Numbered from the stretch's first letter, positions 44,432 to 53,698 are shown. The stretch is 64,000 nucleotides of DNA from Pirellula staleyi DSM 6068 (GCA_945875845.1 CAMCMB010000006.1:81853-145852); one strand, 5' to 3'. Notes: generated by a model from the letters alone, not told the origin. Made by a program: numbers and translations.

Positions 44432-45788
44432 CAATGTTGCAAGTTGTGCAGGGACGTTTCGCGAGTCGATTGCATGAACGGAAGAACACAAAAGTTCCAA
44501 ATCCAAGGCCAATAACAGCGTTCGCTGCCAGCATTCCTATGCCAAAGAACCAATAGTCTTTGGGGGGAGTCATCGCAATAGTCAATATGGTACATATGCT
44601 GCAAATCATCGTTACCGGCATCAACGGCTCTTGCTTAAATGATCGAAGATAGCATGACTCCGCGTACATTACGGTTGCGGCCAACGCGGAAGCAATGACC
44701 AACGCGAAAGGTCCAGGAGGAAGCATTTTTTCCAAAAAAGGTGCCTTGTATTGGCCGGCAACGAACAAGGTGAAAACCAAAACAAACCCTGCAAATGCGA
44801 TGAAAAATACCGAACGAGTCAGCGAGCTTTTAAAGAGCGAATTCAGTTCGGCCAATTTACGTGATGAAGCTAGCTCTCCGAACTTGGGCACATTTGCATT
44901 GATCCACGTGCTTCCGATTGACCCGATTGTATAGCTAATGCCTATGGTCATTCCAACTTTACCTGCTTCGATAGCGCCGTGCGTTTGGAAAATAATAGGA
45001 GGTATCGCTTGGAACGTAAAGTAACCTGCTAGCCAGCTTACTGCTATTCGCCACTGCATCGGCCATACCTCAATAGACCAACTAAAGGGCACATGCGAAT
45101 TGTCCGTCTTCATTAAATCCATGAAGGCGTTGAACGATTGAGAGAGGCACCACCACCATAAGATAATCGACGAGAGAAATAACGAAATACAAATTGCATA
45201 CAGCCCCATACCCGCGTACAACGCTATCCAAAAACCAATTGAAGCAACAATGGTTGCAATTGCCTGAATCTTTGCTAATTCCCCTAATCGACCACAGCCT
45301 GAAATAAACGTCGTCATCGGTGTCGCCCCCCCTGCTACCCCTACCAAGATCGTCAGTAGAATCCAAGGAACGAACCAGTTTAGATTTTCATGAGCTTCGA
45401 TGCGACCAAAAAACCATATACCGCTTCCGAGAATAACGGGAACCGATATCAAGGAAATCAACGCATATACGAATATTGCTGTCCTAAGGATGGAAGCGAT
45501 TCGCCTTTTCGCCTCAGGCTCACCTTCAAGTTGTCCCGCAACATTCCATTCTAACCGCGCATATTCATGGCTGAAGAATTGCGTCAAGACAACCCCGAGT
45601 CCCAACTCAAAAAATACGGATATGCCCGCAACTCCCAAGAATGCGTAATAATAACCTTGTTCTTCTGGCGACAAGCATGTTGCCAACAAGACTATATTGA
45701 AAGGGCCGCTCATTAAAGACCATAGGCGTCCAATCAAGATCGAACTAACGGTTCTGTCGATTCCCAAAAAGTGCCAATAACGGCGCAT
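44424..45788 (-). CDS. Wzx-like polysaccharide flippase
   Basis: 454 residues with about twelve to fourteen membrane helices and no large soluble domain. FNIVLLATCLSPEEQGYYYAF and the overall MATE/MOP-like pattern with GLGVVLTQFFSHEYARLEWN fit polysaccharide biosynthesis proteins of the Wzx group. It should move the lipid-linked repeat unit across the inner membrane. It is 75 nt downstream of the YerE-like gene and overlaps the next transferase by 8 nt. Confidence 0.85.
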   Translation of the reverse strand: MRRYWHFLGIDRTVSSILIGRLWSLMSGPFNIVLLATCLSPEEQGYYYAFLGVAGISVFFELGLGVVLTQFFSHEYARLEWNVAGQLEGEPEAKRRIASILRTAIFVYALISLISVPVILGSGIWFFGRIEAHENLNWFVPWILLTILVGVAGGATPMTTFISGCGRLGELAKIQAIATIVASIGFWIALYAGMGLYAICISLFLSSIILWWWCLSQSFNAFMDLMKTDNSHVPFSWSIEVWPMQWRIAVSWLAGYFTFQAIPPIIFQTHGAIEAGKVGMTIGISYTIGSIGSTWINANVPKFGELASSRKLAELNSLFKSSLTRSVFFIAFAGFVLVFTLFVAGQYKAPFLEKMLPPGPFALVIASALAATVMYAESCYLRSFKQEPLMPVTMICSICTILTIAMTPPKDYWFFGIGMLAANAVIGLGFGTFVFFRSCNRLAKRPCTTCNIDV

Positions 45789-45863
45789 GGGGTATTTTTT
45801 AATGGCTTCGGAACCAATAGCAGTGGAGTCCAGATTCGTTTTGAGCCGCCTGATGGTAATGCT

Positions 45864-47582
45864 TTAAGTGCTTTCCATTTCAATGGGTTTTGCAAATGGT
45901 TCCATTTCCGATATTGGGCAGCCGAACGCTACTTTTGGGTAGGCATTGGCATAAGTGTCTACCATTACTTGCAAAAGGCAGGGAACAGCATGGTCGCTGG
46001 AAAGCCAGCCCATTGCGAATTCGAGTTCCTGCGTATCTCGAATTGTCTTGGCCCGTATCCCGTAGGCTTTGGATACTTTTTCGAAGTCCGGTGCGCTGTA
46101 ACCCCAAAAAGTGGATTGATACCTTCCTTCGAAATAGCTCTCTTGAAATTGTCGAACCATGCCGTGGCATTGATTGTTGATGACGATCATTTTGATTGGC
46201 AGACCGTATCTTCGAACCGTCTCAAGTTCTTGAATGTTGGTTTGAAATCCGCCGTCACCCGCAATCATAACACAAGGGCGGTCTGGTACCGCGACGCTGA
46301 CGCCAATCGCGGCCGGGAGCGCAAATCCCATGGATCCCATTCCGCCCGATGTTAAGAAACGTTGATCCGCACCAAGTCTTAACGATTGAGCTGCCCACAT
46401 TTGATGCTGCCCGACGTCGACTACGTAGGCTGATGCGGATGGAGTTGCCGCAGAGAGAGCGTGCATAAATTGGTTCGGATTGATGCCGTCTATTCCAGGA
46501 AGTTCACCATCGTCGGGCCATTGCCGCCTGGATTCGCTGATTTCAAACTGCCAATCATCCTTTTTCACTTGCCTAGAAACGTGTGCAATCGCGAAATCCA
46601 AGAAGGTGCGCAGTTCGCTTACGAGTGTCCGGCAGCCTTCAACACGATTGTTCATTTCTCCTGATTCGCAGTCGACATGGAAGAACGATTTTCCCCTGCT
46701 AAATGCCTTCGTGTCGGAACCAGTCTGTCGTACGTCCAAGCGACTCCCAAGTACAAGAATGCAATCTGACTTGTGCAATGCGATGTTAGCCCATCGATTC
46801 CCGTAGGTGCCAATCATGCCTACTCGAAGTGGATGAAGAAACGGAAGAACGTCGACTGCCATCAACGAATTTACGACCGGAACACCAAGTTTTTCGATCA
46901 ATCGCAATAGCATTTCGGTACATCGTCCAGACCGGATTCCGCCTCCAATCAGGATCAACGGAAACTTTGCTTGATTAAGCGCTTTAAGGGTCTCCTCGAG
47001 AAACGGCCCCATTTCGTCGGACAAAACCTTCGCCAATTTCGAAGGGCCAACGGGCTTGGGTTCAATCTGCAATCGCTGAACATCCATCGGGATGTCCAGC
47101 AATACAGGACCGGGTCTACCGCTTGTCGCGGTCTCGAAAGCATGTTCAAGACTTTCTTGCAACGATTCTGGATTTTGTACCATCGTTGCGTGTTTGGTGA
47201 TGGGAGCTGCCATCGACACGATGTCTGTTTCTTGAAATCCTAACTGGCGGATTGCTTTGTTTCCTTTTTGTTCATGTCGATTGACCTGACCGGTAATGAA
47301 AACCGCAGGCGTCGAATCGAAATAGCAACTTCCCACGCCCGTCAATAAGTTGGTTGCACCAGGTCCACTGGTCGCCATCGCAACTCCAGGAACTCCGGTC
47401 ATTCGACCATATCCTTCGGCAGCAAAAGCTGCAGCTTGCTCATGATGCGTGCTTACAATCCTTGTTTTTCCGAAAAGATGAATGGAGTCGAGAAGGTGCG
47501 TGATCATTCCGCCTGACATTTCAAAAACTGCCGTAACATTCTTCTCGTGAAGGGTTTGAGCTATATAATCAGTTGCCTTCAT
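45864..47582 (-). CDS. YerE-like TPP/FAD-dependent C2-transferring enzyme
   Basis: 572 residues from the ATG at 47580-47582, whose A is also the last base of the preceding TAA (TAATG overlap). It belongs to the acetolactate-synthase-type TPP family. The activating glutamate is at THHEQAAAFAAEGYG (Glu48), and GAIS-type GATNLLTGVGSCYFDSTPAVF and the TPP-Mg motif MIAGDGGFQTNIQEL ... VINNQCHGMV (about 440-470) follow. The setting next to rfbF, rfbG, rfbH and a reductase is that of Yersinia YerE, which transfers an acetyl unit from pyruvate to C4 of a CDP-4-keto-3,6-dideoxyhexose. An ordinary acetolactate synthase is less likely here, since there is no small subunit or branched-chain gene nearby. 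Specific substrate is inferred. Confidence 0.75.
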   Translation of the reverse strand: MKATDYIAQTLHEKNVTAVFEMSGGMITHLLDSIHLFGKTRIVSTHHEQAAAFAAEGYGRMTGVPGVAMATSGPGATNLLTGVGSCYFDSTPAVFITGQVNRHEQKGNKAIRQLGFQETDIVSMAAPITKHATMVQNPESLQESLEHAFETATSGRPGPVLLDIPMDVQRLQIEPKPVGPSKLAKVLSDEMGPFLEETLKALNQAKFPLILIGGGIRSGRCTEMLLRLIEKLGVPVVNSLMAVDVLPFLHPLRVGMIGTYGNRWANIALHKSDCILVLGSRLDVRQTGSDTKAFSRGKSFFHVDCESGEMNNRVEGCRTLVSELRTFLDFAIAHVSRQVKKDDWQFEISESRRQWPDDGELPGIDGINPNQFMHALSAATPSASAYVVDVGQHQMWAAQSLRLGADQRFLTSGGMGSMGFALPAAIGVSVAVPDRPCVMIAGDGGFQTNIQELETVRRYGLPIKMIVINNQCHGMVRQFQESYFEGRYQSTFWGYSAPDFEKVSKAYGIRAKTIRDTQELEFAMGWLSSDHAVPCLLQVMVDTYANAYPKVAFGCPISEMEPFAKPIEMEST

Positions 47583-48496
47583 TACTTGACCTCTTTCTTG
47601 ACCCACTCAATCGTACTTTTGATACCCTCCAACAACGAGGTGTCGGGTTTCCAGCCTGAATCAAGCAATTTGCTAATATTTGCTTCCAGGTGCTTAGGTG
47701 CTTCTGGATTCTGCTCAATTTCTCCGAATCCGAGTGGCAAAGAGCTGTCGATTTGATCACGAATGCACTCAATGATTTGTCTCAGTTCTACCGCTTTGCC
47801 CGAACCCAAGTTAAAGATACCTTCTAATTGCGATTCCATAGCCGAATGAATGACTGCCCTGGCCGCATCTTCTACATATAAGTAATCCCAGTTCTGTCTC
47901 GCTGAAGTCAGCGACGGCTTTTCACCAGCCAGTAAGGTGGCAATTAAACTTGGGATCATGGCACCTGAGTGATCTCCAGGCCCGAAGCAGGAGAAAAGCC
48001 TCAGCCAAACAAATCGTATTTGGTTCAATCTGCACAACTGCATTCCGATGGTCGAGCTTGCAAGTTTCGCAGCCCCGTACAACGTATTAGGGGCACATGC
48101 AGAGTGTTCATCAATAGCTCTTTTTTTGGGGCCATACTCGGCTTGACTACCAAGCGCGACGATGGTGCTAACACCAAAATTCTTGGCGAGCTGATACAAC
48201 TTGATCGATGTTTGGAGATTGCACAATTGCAGAGTCTCATTTCGATTTCCAGATGCGACGCCGGACCATCCCAAATGCAGAATTGTGTCGGGGCGGAAAC
48301 CCTCTAATGCTCCGGAAAGGATGGACTCGTCGTGCATGTCTCCGCAAAACACTTCGACGTCTGGTAAAAGATGGCCTAACTTACGACAAGAGGCATCGTT
48401 TCGAACGAGGACAGCGGTTGGGATCCTTGATTCAACCAACATGCGCACGACATGGCTACCGACAAAACCATTTGCGCCGGTCACAAAGCATTTCAC
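47582..48496 (-). CDS. NAD-dependent epimerase/reductase (YerF- or RfbJ-like)
   Basis: 304 residues of the extended SDR family. The Rossmann motif is FVTGANGFVGSHVVRML, and the catalytic Tyr-Lys pair sits in TLYGAAKLASSTIG with Ser in ALGSQAEYG. Start is GTG overlapping the rfbH TGA by 4 nt (GTGA). In Yersinia the matching position is held by YerF, which reduces the acetyl side chain made by YerE to give CDP-yersiniose A; RfbJ (abequose) and paratose synthases are relatives, so the exact product cannot be fixed from sequence. Coupling to the YerE-like gene by a 1-nt overlap favours the yersiniose reading. Confidence 0.68.
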   Translation of the reverse strand: MKCFVTGANGFVGSHVVRMLVESRIPTAVLVRNDASCRKLGHLLPDVEVFCGDMHDESILSGALEGFRPDTILHLGWSGVASGNRNETLQLCNLQTSIKLYQLAKNFGVSTIVALGSQAEYGPKKRAIDEHSACAPNTLYGAAKLASSTIGMQLCRLNQIRFVWLRLFSCFGPGDHSGAMIPSLIATLLAGEKPSLTSARQNWDYLYVEDAARAVIHSAMESQLEGIFNLGSGKAVELRQIIECIRDQIDSSLPLGFGEIEQNPEAPKHLEANISKLLDSGWKPDTSLLEGIKSTIEWVKKEVK

Positions 48497-49995
48497 GTTG
48501 CGGCGGTCTTACTTCTCACGAAGTCAACAATCGATTCGTTGATGTAATGAATCATGGCAGACGAAAGCCCTGGATAGGTTCCAATGAATAGGGTGCTATT
48601 CATTATTTCATCGGCACCACTCAAGTCCCCAATCACACGAATGGAACTGGGTGCATCGAACCTTGCTTGAACAAAAGCGGGTTGCCTCAATAGGTTTCCA
48701 CCAAACAACATTCGATTCCCTATTTTGCACTCGTCGAGATGTCTCGCCAAATCGGTTCGAGTGAATGGGGCTCCAGGGCGCACAGACATCTTGAAGCCGA
48801 ACCATGAACAATCCGTGCGGCAGCCCGTCGAGTCCCAGTCGAAACTGCCATTCGTATTCCATTTGGTTGCATGGGTTGGCAAGGAAAACTCAATGAACTC
48901 TTCTAGCGATGCAAGACCACTTCGCAACGCTTGCCAATTGTCTTTTCTTGCCTGAATGAAGGCCGGTAATTTTTTTAGTTGCACGCTTCCGATGGCAGCC
49001 TGCGTATCAAGCGGCTTTAAGTTATAGCCAAGATGACTATAGATATATTTGTGGTCGTAACCTTCAGGCAACTCGCCGAGCTGCCAGGCAAACCGCTTGT
49101 TGCACGTATTGTCCTTGCCAGATGGGCACCAACAGTCTCGCCCCCAATCCCGAAAGCTCTCTACCAGGACCTTCAAAGCAGCCTGCTTAATGATGTTGAC
49201 GGCTCCACCCTCACCCATCGTCAAATGGTGTGGTGGGTAGAAGCTTTGGGTCGACAGATCCCCCCAACTACCTGTGTATTTGGTGAGGCTACCGTCGGGA
49301 TTCAGTGGTGACTTGGGGAAGTCGGCTAGCAAGGGAGAATTTGCGGGCAGCGTGTACGAACACCCGAGTGCGTCGCAGTTATCTTCAATTAACCAAAGAT
49401 CATGATCTTTGCAGAACGGAAGCACCACGGAAAGATCGAACGGGTTACCTAACGCGTGAGCGATCATGACCGCTTTTGTTTTGCCCGGCATGTAGGCATT
49501 TTCGAGTTGTTCGCATCTAGCATTTCCCGTAATTGGATCTGCGTCAATGAATACGGCTGTCAATCCATTTTGTAGGATAGGTGCGACCGTTGTCGGAAAA
49601 CCTGCCGCGACAGTGATCACTTCATCCCCGGGCCGCAGTCTCTTTTCTTTGGAAAGCTTGGGGCTTGTCAAAGCCGATAGTGCGACAAGATTAGCGCTCG
49701 ACCCTGAGTTCACCAAAAGCGATTTTCGAACTCCCAGGAACTCGCCAAGCTGGTTTTCAAATTTGTCCCCTTCGGGACCTAGCGTAAGCCAGAAGTCGAG
49801 CGTACTGGATACTGCCGCTTCTACTTCATCCTCTGTAAAGACTCTGCCCGCGTACGGGACAACCGTTTCGCCCGGGATGAACTTCGGTTGAACTTCCTCG
49901 TATCCGGGCCGGTTACTTCCATGGACTCGTCTTGAGAACTCACGAGTAAGTCTAAGAATCTCGGCCTTCAATTGATCGTTATTAAGCGCACTCAT
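48493..49995 (-). CDS. rfbH: CDP-4-keto-6-deoxy-D-glucose 3-dehydrase (E1)
   Basis: 500 residues, an aminotransferase-like PMP enzyme that uses an iron-sulfur cluster for C3 deoxygenation. Diagnostic features: the PLP-lysine is replaced by histidine in SFYPPHHLTMGEGGAV (around residue 255), and the ligand set C-x-C-x7-C is present in RDWGRDCWCPSGKDNTCNKR, with LIEDNCDALGCSYTL carrying the upstream cysteine. Length and order fit RfbH/DdhC closely. It acts with a separate NAD(P)H reductase (E3, RfbI/AscD), for which no gene is seen here. It follows rfbG by 15 nt. Confidence 0.93.
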   Translation of the reverse strand: MSALNNDQLKAEILRLTREFSRRVHGSNRPGYEEVQPKFIPGETVVPYAGRVFTEDEVEAAVSSTLDFWLTLGPEGDKFENQLGEFLGVRKSLLVNSGSSANLVALSALTSPKLSKEKRLRPGDEVITVAAGFPTTVAPILQNGLTAVFIDADPITGNARCEQLENAYMPGKTKAVMIAHALGNPFDLSVVLPFCKDHDLWLIEDNCDALGCSYTLPANSPLLADFPKSPLNPDGSLTKYTGSWGDLSTQSFYPPHHLTMGEGGAVNIIKQAALKVLVESFRDWGRDCWCPSGKDNTCNKRFAWQLGELPEGYDHKYIYSHLGYNLKPLDTQAAIGSVQLKKLPAFIQARKDNWQALRSGLASLEEFIEFSLPTHATKWNTNGSFDWDSTGCRTDCSWFGFKMSVRPGAPFTRTDLARHLDECKIGNRMLFGGNLLRQPAFVQARFDAPSSIRVIGDLSGADEIMNSTLFIGTYPGLSSAMIHYINESIVDFVRSKTAAT

Positions 49996-50010
49996 CGATG
50001 TTACAAGTTA

Positions 50011-51129
50011 TTAGGATTGGTTCTTGGTAGAAGCCCATGGATTGCCAATTTCCGATGCTTTCGATTCAAACAGTGAAATATGTTGTGAAACCATACGGCT
50101 CGGGTCGGCTCCGTCGGTGACTGTCTGATACCATTGCGCAGTTCTAAGAATGGTCTCATCGTAGTCCCAAGTCGGTCGCCAGCCCAGCAAATGAAATGCC
50201 TTATCGATTGCCAAATTTAACTTGGACGCCTCATGGTGGGCATTTGGGTGCGAACAATCTATCCACTGGCCACCTGTATGGCTCAATATCGACTGGACTA
50301 CGTCCGAAACGGTTCGATTGCTCAAAATACTGGGCCCAAAGTTAAACGCAGAGCAGTATTGCTCCCCGCAGGAACTTGAATCAAGAATTTGGGCAAGGGT
50401 TGCGCCGAGCCAAAGGTACCCTGACAATGGATCAAGCACGTGTTGCCACGGTCTTGTTGCATGCTTGTTTCTGACGGGAATCGATTCTCCTTTTGCAAGT
50501 GCTCGAAATACATCAGGAACGATTCGGTCTTTGGCCCAATCACCGCCGCCTATGACATTGCCCGCTCGCGCAGATGCAATCCTTTGCCTTGAGTTTGCAG
50601 AAAAAAAGGAACGTCGGTACGCCGCTGTCACCAATTCTGCACACCCTTTCGATGCACTATAGGGATCGTAGCCTCCCATTGCGTCTTCTTCTCTGTACGC
50701 ATGCAACCATTCGCGATTCTCGTAGCACTTATCTGTTGTTACTACGACGACTGAGCAAGAATGATCGAGCAACCTAATGGACTCGAGCAAATTCGCAGTT
50801 CCCATTACGTTGGTCTCAAACGTATCCAATGGAATGTCGAAGGAAAGCCGGACAAGAGGTTGAGCTGCCAGGTGAAATATGATTTCGGGTTGTGTCTCGG
50901 CAATCGTTGCCTTGAGCAACTCCCTGTCGCGAATGTCGGCTCGCGTGTCAGTTGTCAGTTTCTCGGCCAGTGAAAGCTGATCGAAAAGTATCTCGTGAGG
51001 TTGCGGATTGAGTGCAAAGCCGTGGACCTGAGCTCCAAGTTTCAGAAGCCACTGACTAAGCCAGCTACCTTTGAAACCCGTGTGCCCGGTCACAAGGACA
51101 GAACGATTTTGATAGATGTCTGCAAACAT
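50011..51129 (-). CDS. rfbG: CDP-glucose 4,6-dehydratase
   Basis: 372 residues from the ATG at 51127-51129, 13 nt after rfbF; the upstream ATG would overlap rfbF. Extended SDR with SVLVTGHTGFKGSWLSQWLL, IIFHLAAQPLVRLSFDIPLD, VVVTTDKCYENREW with the catalytic Thr and Asp-Lys pair, and YSASKGCAELVT (Tyr-Lys). It converts CDP-glucose to CDP-4-keto-6-deoxyglucose, the substrate of RfbH. Length is normal (about 360). Confidence 0.93.
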   Translation of the reverse strand: MFADIYQNRSVLVTGHTGFKGSWLSQWLLKLGAQVHGFALNPQPHEILFDQLSLAEKLTTDTRADIRDRELLKATIAETQPEIIFHLAAQPLVRLSFDIPLDTFETNVMGTANLLESIRLLDHSCSVVVVTTDKCYENREWLHAYREEDAMGGYDPYSASKGCAELVTAAYRRSFFSANSRQRIASARAGNVIGGGDWAKDRIVPDVFRALAKGESIPVRNKHATRPWQHVLDPLSGYLWLGATLAQILDSSSCGEQYCSAFNFGPSILSNRTVSDVVQSILSHTGGQWIDCSHPNAHHEASKLNLAIDKAFHLLGWRPTWDYDETILRTAQWYQTVTDGADPSRMVSQHISLFESKASEIGNPWASTKNQS

Positions 51130-51142
51130 TGGTACTATTTGA

Positions 51143-51949
51143 CTACCAAGACTTCCAAGGCGCTTTTCCACTCGACCACAATGTTTCGAGTTCCACCTTA
51201 TCTCTTAACGTATCCATGGGGCGCCAGAAACCGCTGTGGCGATACGCCCCGAGTTGTCCATCGTTAGCCAATTTGTCGAGCGGTTGTCGCTCCCAAATGG
51301 TTTGGTCACCATCCTTTATGTAATCTATTGCCTTGGGCTCTAGGACGAAGTATCCGCCATTTATCCATAAACCGTCTCCCTCGGGCTTCTCTTGAAACGA
51401 CGAGACGATTTTCGAATCTTTTTCGTCGAAGCCCAGAGCTCCATAACGACCGGGCGGTTGAACCGCAGTTAAAGTTGCAATTTTGCCTTGTTTGCGATGG
51501 AAATCAACTGCCGCAGTAACATCGATATCAGAAACGCCGTCTCCATAAGTAAAGCAAAAGGTCTGATCATTGAGATAAGGTTTAACCCGGGCCAATCGTC
51601 CTCCGGTCATTGTGTCGTCTCCAGTATCGACCACGGTTACTCGCCAAGGTTCCGCATTGCGAGCGTGGACTTCCATACTGTTTCGACTCATGTCAAATGT
51701 TACATCCGACATGTGGAGGAAATAATTTGCAAAGTACTCTTTGATCACATAGCCTTTGTAGCCTGCGCAGATGATGAAATCGTTAATGCCATGGGACGAG
51801 TAAATTTTGAGGATGTGCCACAAAATCGGTCTACCACCGATTTCGATCATCGGCTTGGGCTTTAAGTGAGTCTCCTCGGAAATCCGCGTTCCAAGACCTC
51901 CGGCAAGTATTACAGCTTGCATTGATTTATGAATGAATTGCTTGGACAT
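51143..51949 (-). CDS. rfbF: glucose-1-phosphate cytidylyltransferase
   Basis: 268 residues, or 259 if the second ATG (51922) is used; the latter sits directly before the conserved strand [40 protein letters not shown] and [20 protein letters not shown] (metal-binding Asp) match RfbF/DdhA. It makes CDP-glucose from glucose-1-phosphate and CTP, the first step of the 3,6-dideoxysugar pathway. It opens the rfbFGH-reductase-YerE run. Heptamer-like repeats lie 5' of it at 51952-52000. Confidence 0.95.
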   Translation of the reverse strand: MSKQFIHKSMQAVILAGGLGTRISEETHLKPKPMIEIGGRPILWHILKIYSSHGINDFIICAGYKGYVIKEYFANYFLHMSDVTFDMSRNSMEVHARNAEPWRVTVVDTGDDTMTGGRLARVKPYLNDQTFCFTYGDGVSDIDVTAAVDFHRKQGKIATLTAVQPPGRYGALGFDEKDSKIVSSFQEKPEGDGLWINGGYFVLEPKAIDYIKDGDQTIWERQPLDKLANDGQLGAYRHSGFWRPMDTLRDKVELETLWSSGKAPWKSW

Positions 51950-51951
51950 GA

Positions 51952-52054
51952 GCAGTAGGCAGTAAACATTACGCAGTAAACATTAGGCATGAGGCAGTGG
52001 TCGGTTGGCGCGGACTTCGTTCCTGTGGGTGACAACCGATTGTTTTCGGTTGTC
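51952..52054. repeat. short tandem repeats plus hairpin between gmd and rfbF
   Basis: On the plus strand gcagtaggcagtaaacatta is followed by cgcagtaaacattaggcatg and aggcagtgg: a string of related 7-mers (51952-52000). Next comes gcgcggacttcgttcctgtg (from 52008), also found at 53397-53422 beyond gmd, and a hairpin gacaaccga/tcggttgtc (52031-52054). No gene is seen in 51950-52344. The rfbF promoter is probably here. Confidence 0.7.
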
Positions 52055-52344
52055 ATTTTGCACGCCTTAAAATCAACCCAATTTGATGCGGAATCATACA
52101 TCTAAGCCGAACGTTTGCAATCTTGTTTCCAGTTTCCAGTGCCGTTAAACTCTTCTTTATCAGTGCATTTTTACGTATGGGACGGACTGGTGGCCCTGGA
52201 AAGAATTTCTCAAGAGCAATCGCAATGCACATTCGGAATAATCGCTATTTCTGAGACGTCTTGGGGCACTCGATCACGTGGCTCGTGGATCGCTGTACAA
52301 GCATATGTGAGGTCGGATGATGGGTTTCGGACTCCGCGTTCCGG

Positions 52345-53346
52345 TTATTGATCATTCATCGGTTGCGTGCCAGCCAGAAGCTTCATGTCATGATCCACCA
52401 TAAGACGAATGAGTTCATGCATGTATGTTTTTGCTTTCCATCCAAGAATTTTTTCCGCTTTGGAAGCGTCTCCGAGCAGTGACGCGGCATCAGCAGGTCG
52501 AACGAAGCGTTTGTCGAGTTCGACATGTTCTTGCCAATCAAGTCCCACGTGCTCAAATGCAACCTGAGCAAATTCTCGAACCGTATGACTTGTTCCGGTG
52601 GCTAGGACATAGTCATCGGGGGACGCATGTTGCAATATCAGCCACATTGCCTCTGCGTATTCCTTAGCATAGCCCCAGTCACGGGCTGAATCGACAGATC
52701 CGAGCTTTAGTTTGGATTGGAGGCCCATCTTGATACGCGCCACAGCCAGCGTTATCTTGCGAGTGACGAAGTTCTCAGCTCGCCGAGGACTCTCGTGGTT
52801 GTAACAAATTGCATTGCAGAAGAATGAGCCGTGCGATTCGCGATAAACACGAACGAGTTGTGTGGCAAAGGCCTTGGCACAACCGTAGGGCGAGTTGGGA
52901 TTTTGCGGCGTAGACTCATCCTGAGGCGATATTTTGGGCGTACCAAATATTTCGCGGCTACTTGCGTGAAGTAGCTTCGGGTTATTCGGCTGATCGCGAA
53001 GGATTTCCATGATCCGGAGGGTTCCCATGGCCGTCAACTCGCAAGTGCTCTCTGGGATCTCAAAACTAAGTCCAACGTGCGATTGGCCTGCTAAGTGATA
53101 GAACTCGTCGGGCTTTGTCTGAGCAATGATCCTACGTATCGAAGTCGTATCTGATAGATCCGCGTAATGCAGAAATAATCTCTTGCCGTAAATGTCTGTA
53201 TTGTTGTATTGGGAAAGCAGTCTTGGGCGATCAAGCGAGCTGCTTCTGCGAACGATCCCATGAACGACGTACCCTTCATTCAAGAGGTGTTCACAAAGAT
53301 AAGATCCGTCTTGTCCGGTAATGCCGGTAATAATTGCTGAGGGCAC
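52345..53346 (-). CDS. gmd: GDP-mannose 4,6-dehydratase
   Basis: 333 residues, short Gmd form as in Pseudomonas. Rossmann motif AIITGITGQDGSYLCEHLL; nucleotide-sugar binding block FYHLAGQSHVGLSFEIPEST; catalytic LLHASSREIFG (Ser, Glu) and SPYGCAKAFATQLVR (Tyr-Lys); C-terminal YNHESPRRAENFVTRKITLA and RDWGYAKEYAEAMWLIL. It makes GDP-4-keto-6-deoxymannose, the precursor of GDP-fucose or GDP-rhamnose. Neither a fucose synthase nor an Rmd reductase is next to it, so the finishing enzyme lies elsewhere. It is the first gene of the locus. Confidence 0.92.
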   Translation of the reverse strand: MPSAIITGITGQDGSYLCEHLLNEGYVVHGIVRRSSSLDRPRLLSQYNNTDIYGKRLFLHYADLSDTTSIRRIIAQTKPDEFYHLAGQSHVGLSFEIPESTCELTAMGTLRIMEILRDQPNNPKLLHASSREIFGTPKISPQDESTPQNPNSPYGCAKAFATQLVRVYRESHGSFFCNAICYNHESPRRAENFVTRKITLAVARIKMGLQSKLKLGSVDSARDWGYAKEYAEAMWLILQHASPDDYVLATGTSHTVREFAQVAFEHVGLDWQEHVELDKRFVRPADAASLLGDASKAEKILGWKAKTYMHELIRLMVDHDMKLLAGTQPMNDQ

Positions 53347-53396
53347 GATGATGGTGGTTAAGAATTAGAAAAAAATGACGGGCTCATGATCGATCC

Positions 53397-53422
53397 GCGC
53401 GGACTTCGTGCCCCTGGGTGCC
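53397..53422. repeat. short direct repeat flanking gmd
   Basis: gcgcggacttcgtgcccctg ggtgccaa matches 52008-52035 at 24 of 28 positions in the same orientation. One copy lies on each side of gmd. The surrounding gap, 53347-53698, shows no gene. Confidence 0.6.
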
Positions 53423-53698
53423 AATCTATCCCATTTTTGCCAAAACATTGAGTCGAATCGGACTTTCCGGCTTTCAAAAGGTACCGCCGGCCATAAGCCC
53501 AACGGCACTCAGCTTTCGTGTCGTCATCTGGCGAATCCTCTGCTTAAGAATCGATTTTCAATCACGATTGGGTTTCCAAATTAGGTTGCGGTTTGGTGCC
53601 TGTAAAGCTGTTTCTCGAACGAAATATCCATCGGATCTTTTGCAATCGGATTCACGAGAACAACCCGAATCATCTCATCCAAGTATGGGAGCTACCCC

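Noticed and set aside
45864..47582. Acetolactate synthase of valine/isoleucine biosynthesis (ilvB)
   Set aside because: It is inside a dideoxysugar operon with a 1-nt overlap and no ilvN/ilvC; the YerE reading fits better, though sequence alone does not exclude ilvB.
51910..52101. Minus-strand frame reading [15 protein letters not shown]
   Set aside because: This is the translation of the tandem repeat words and overlaps the rfbF start; not a gene.
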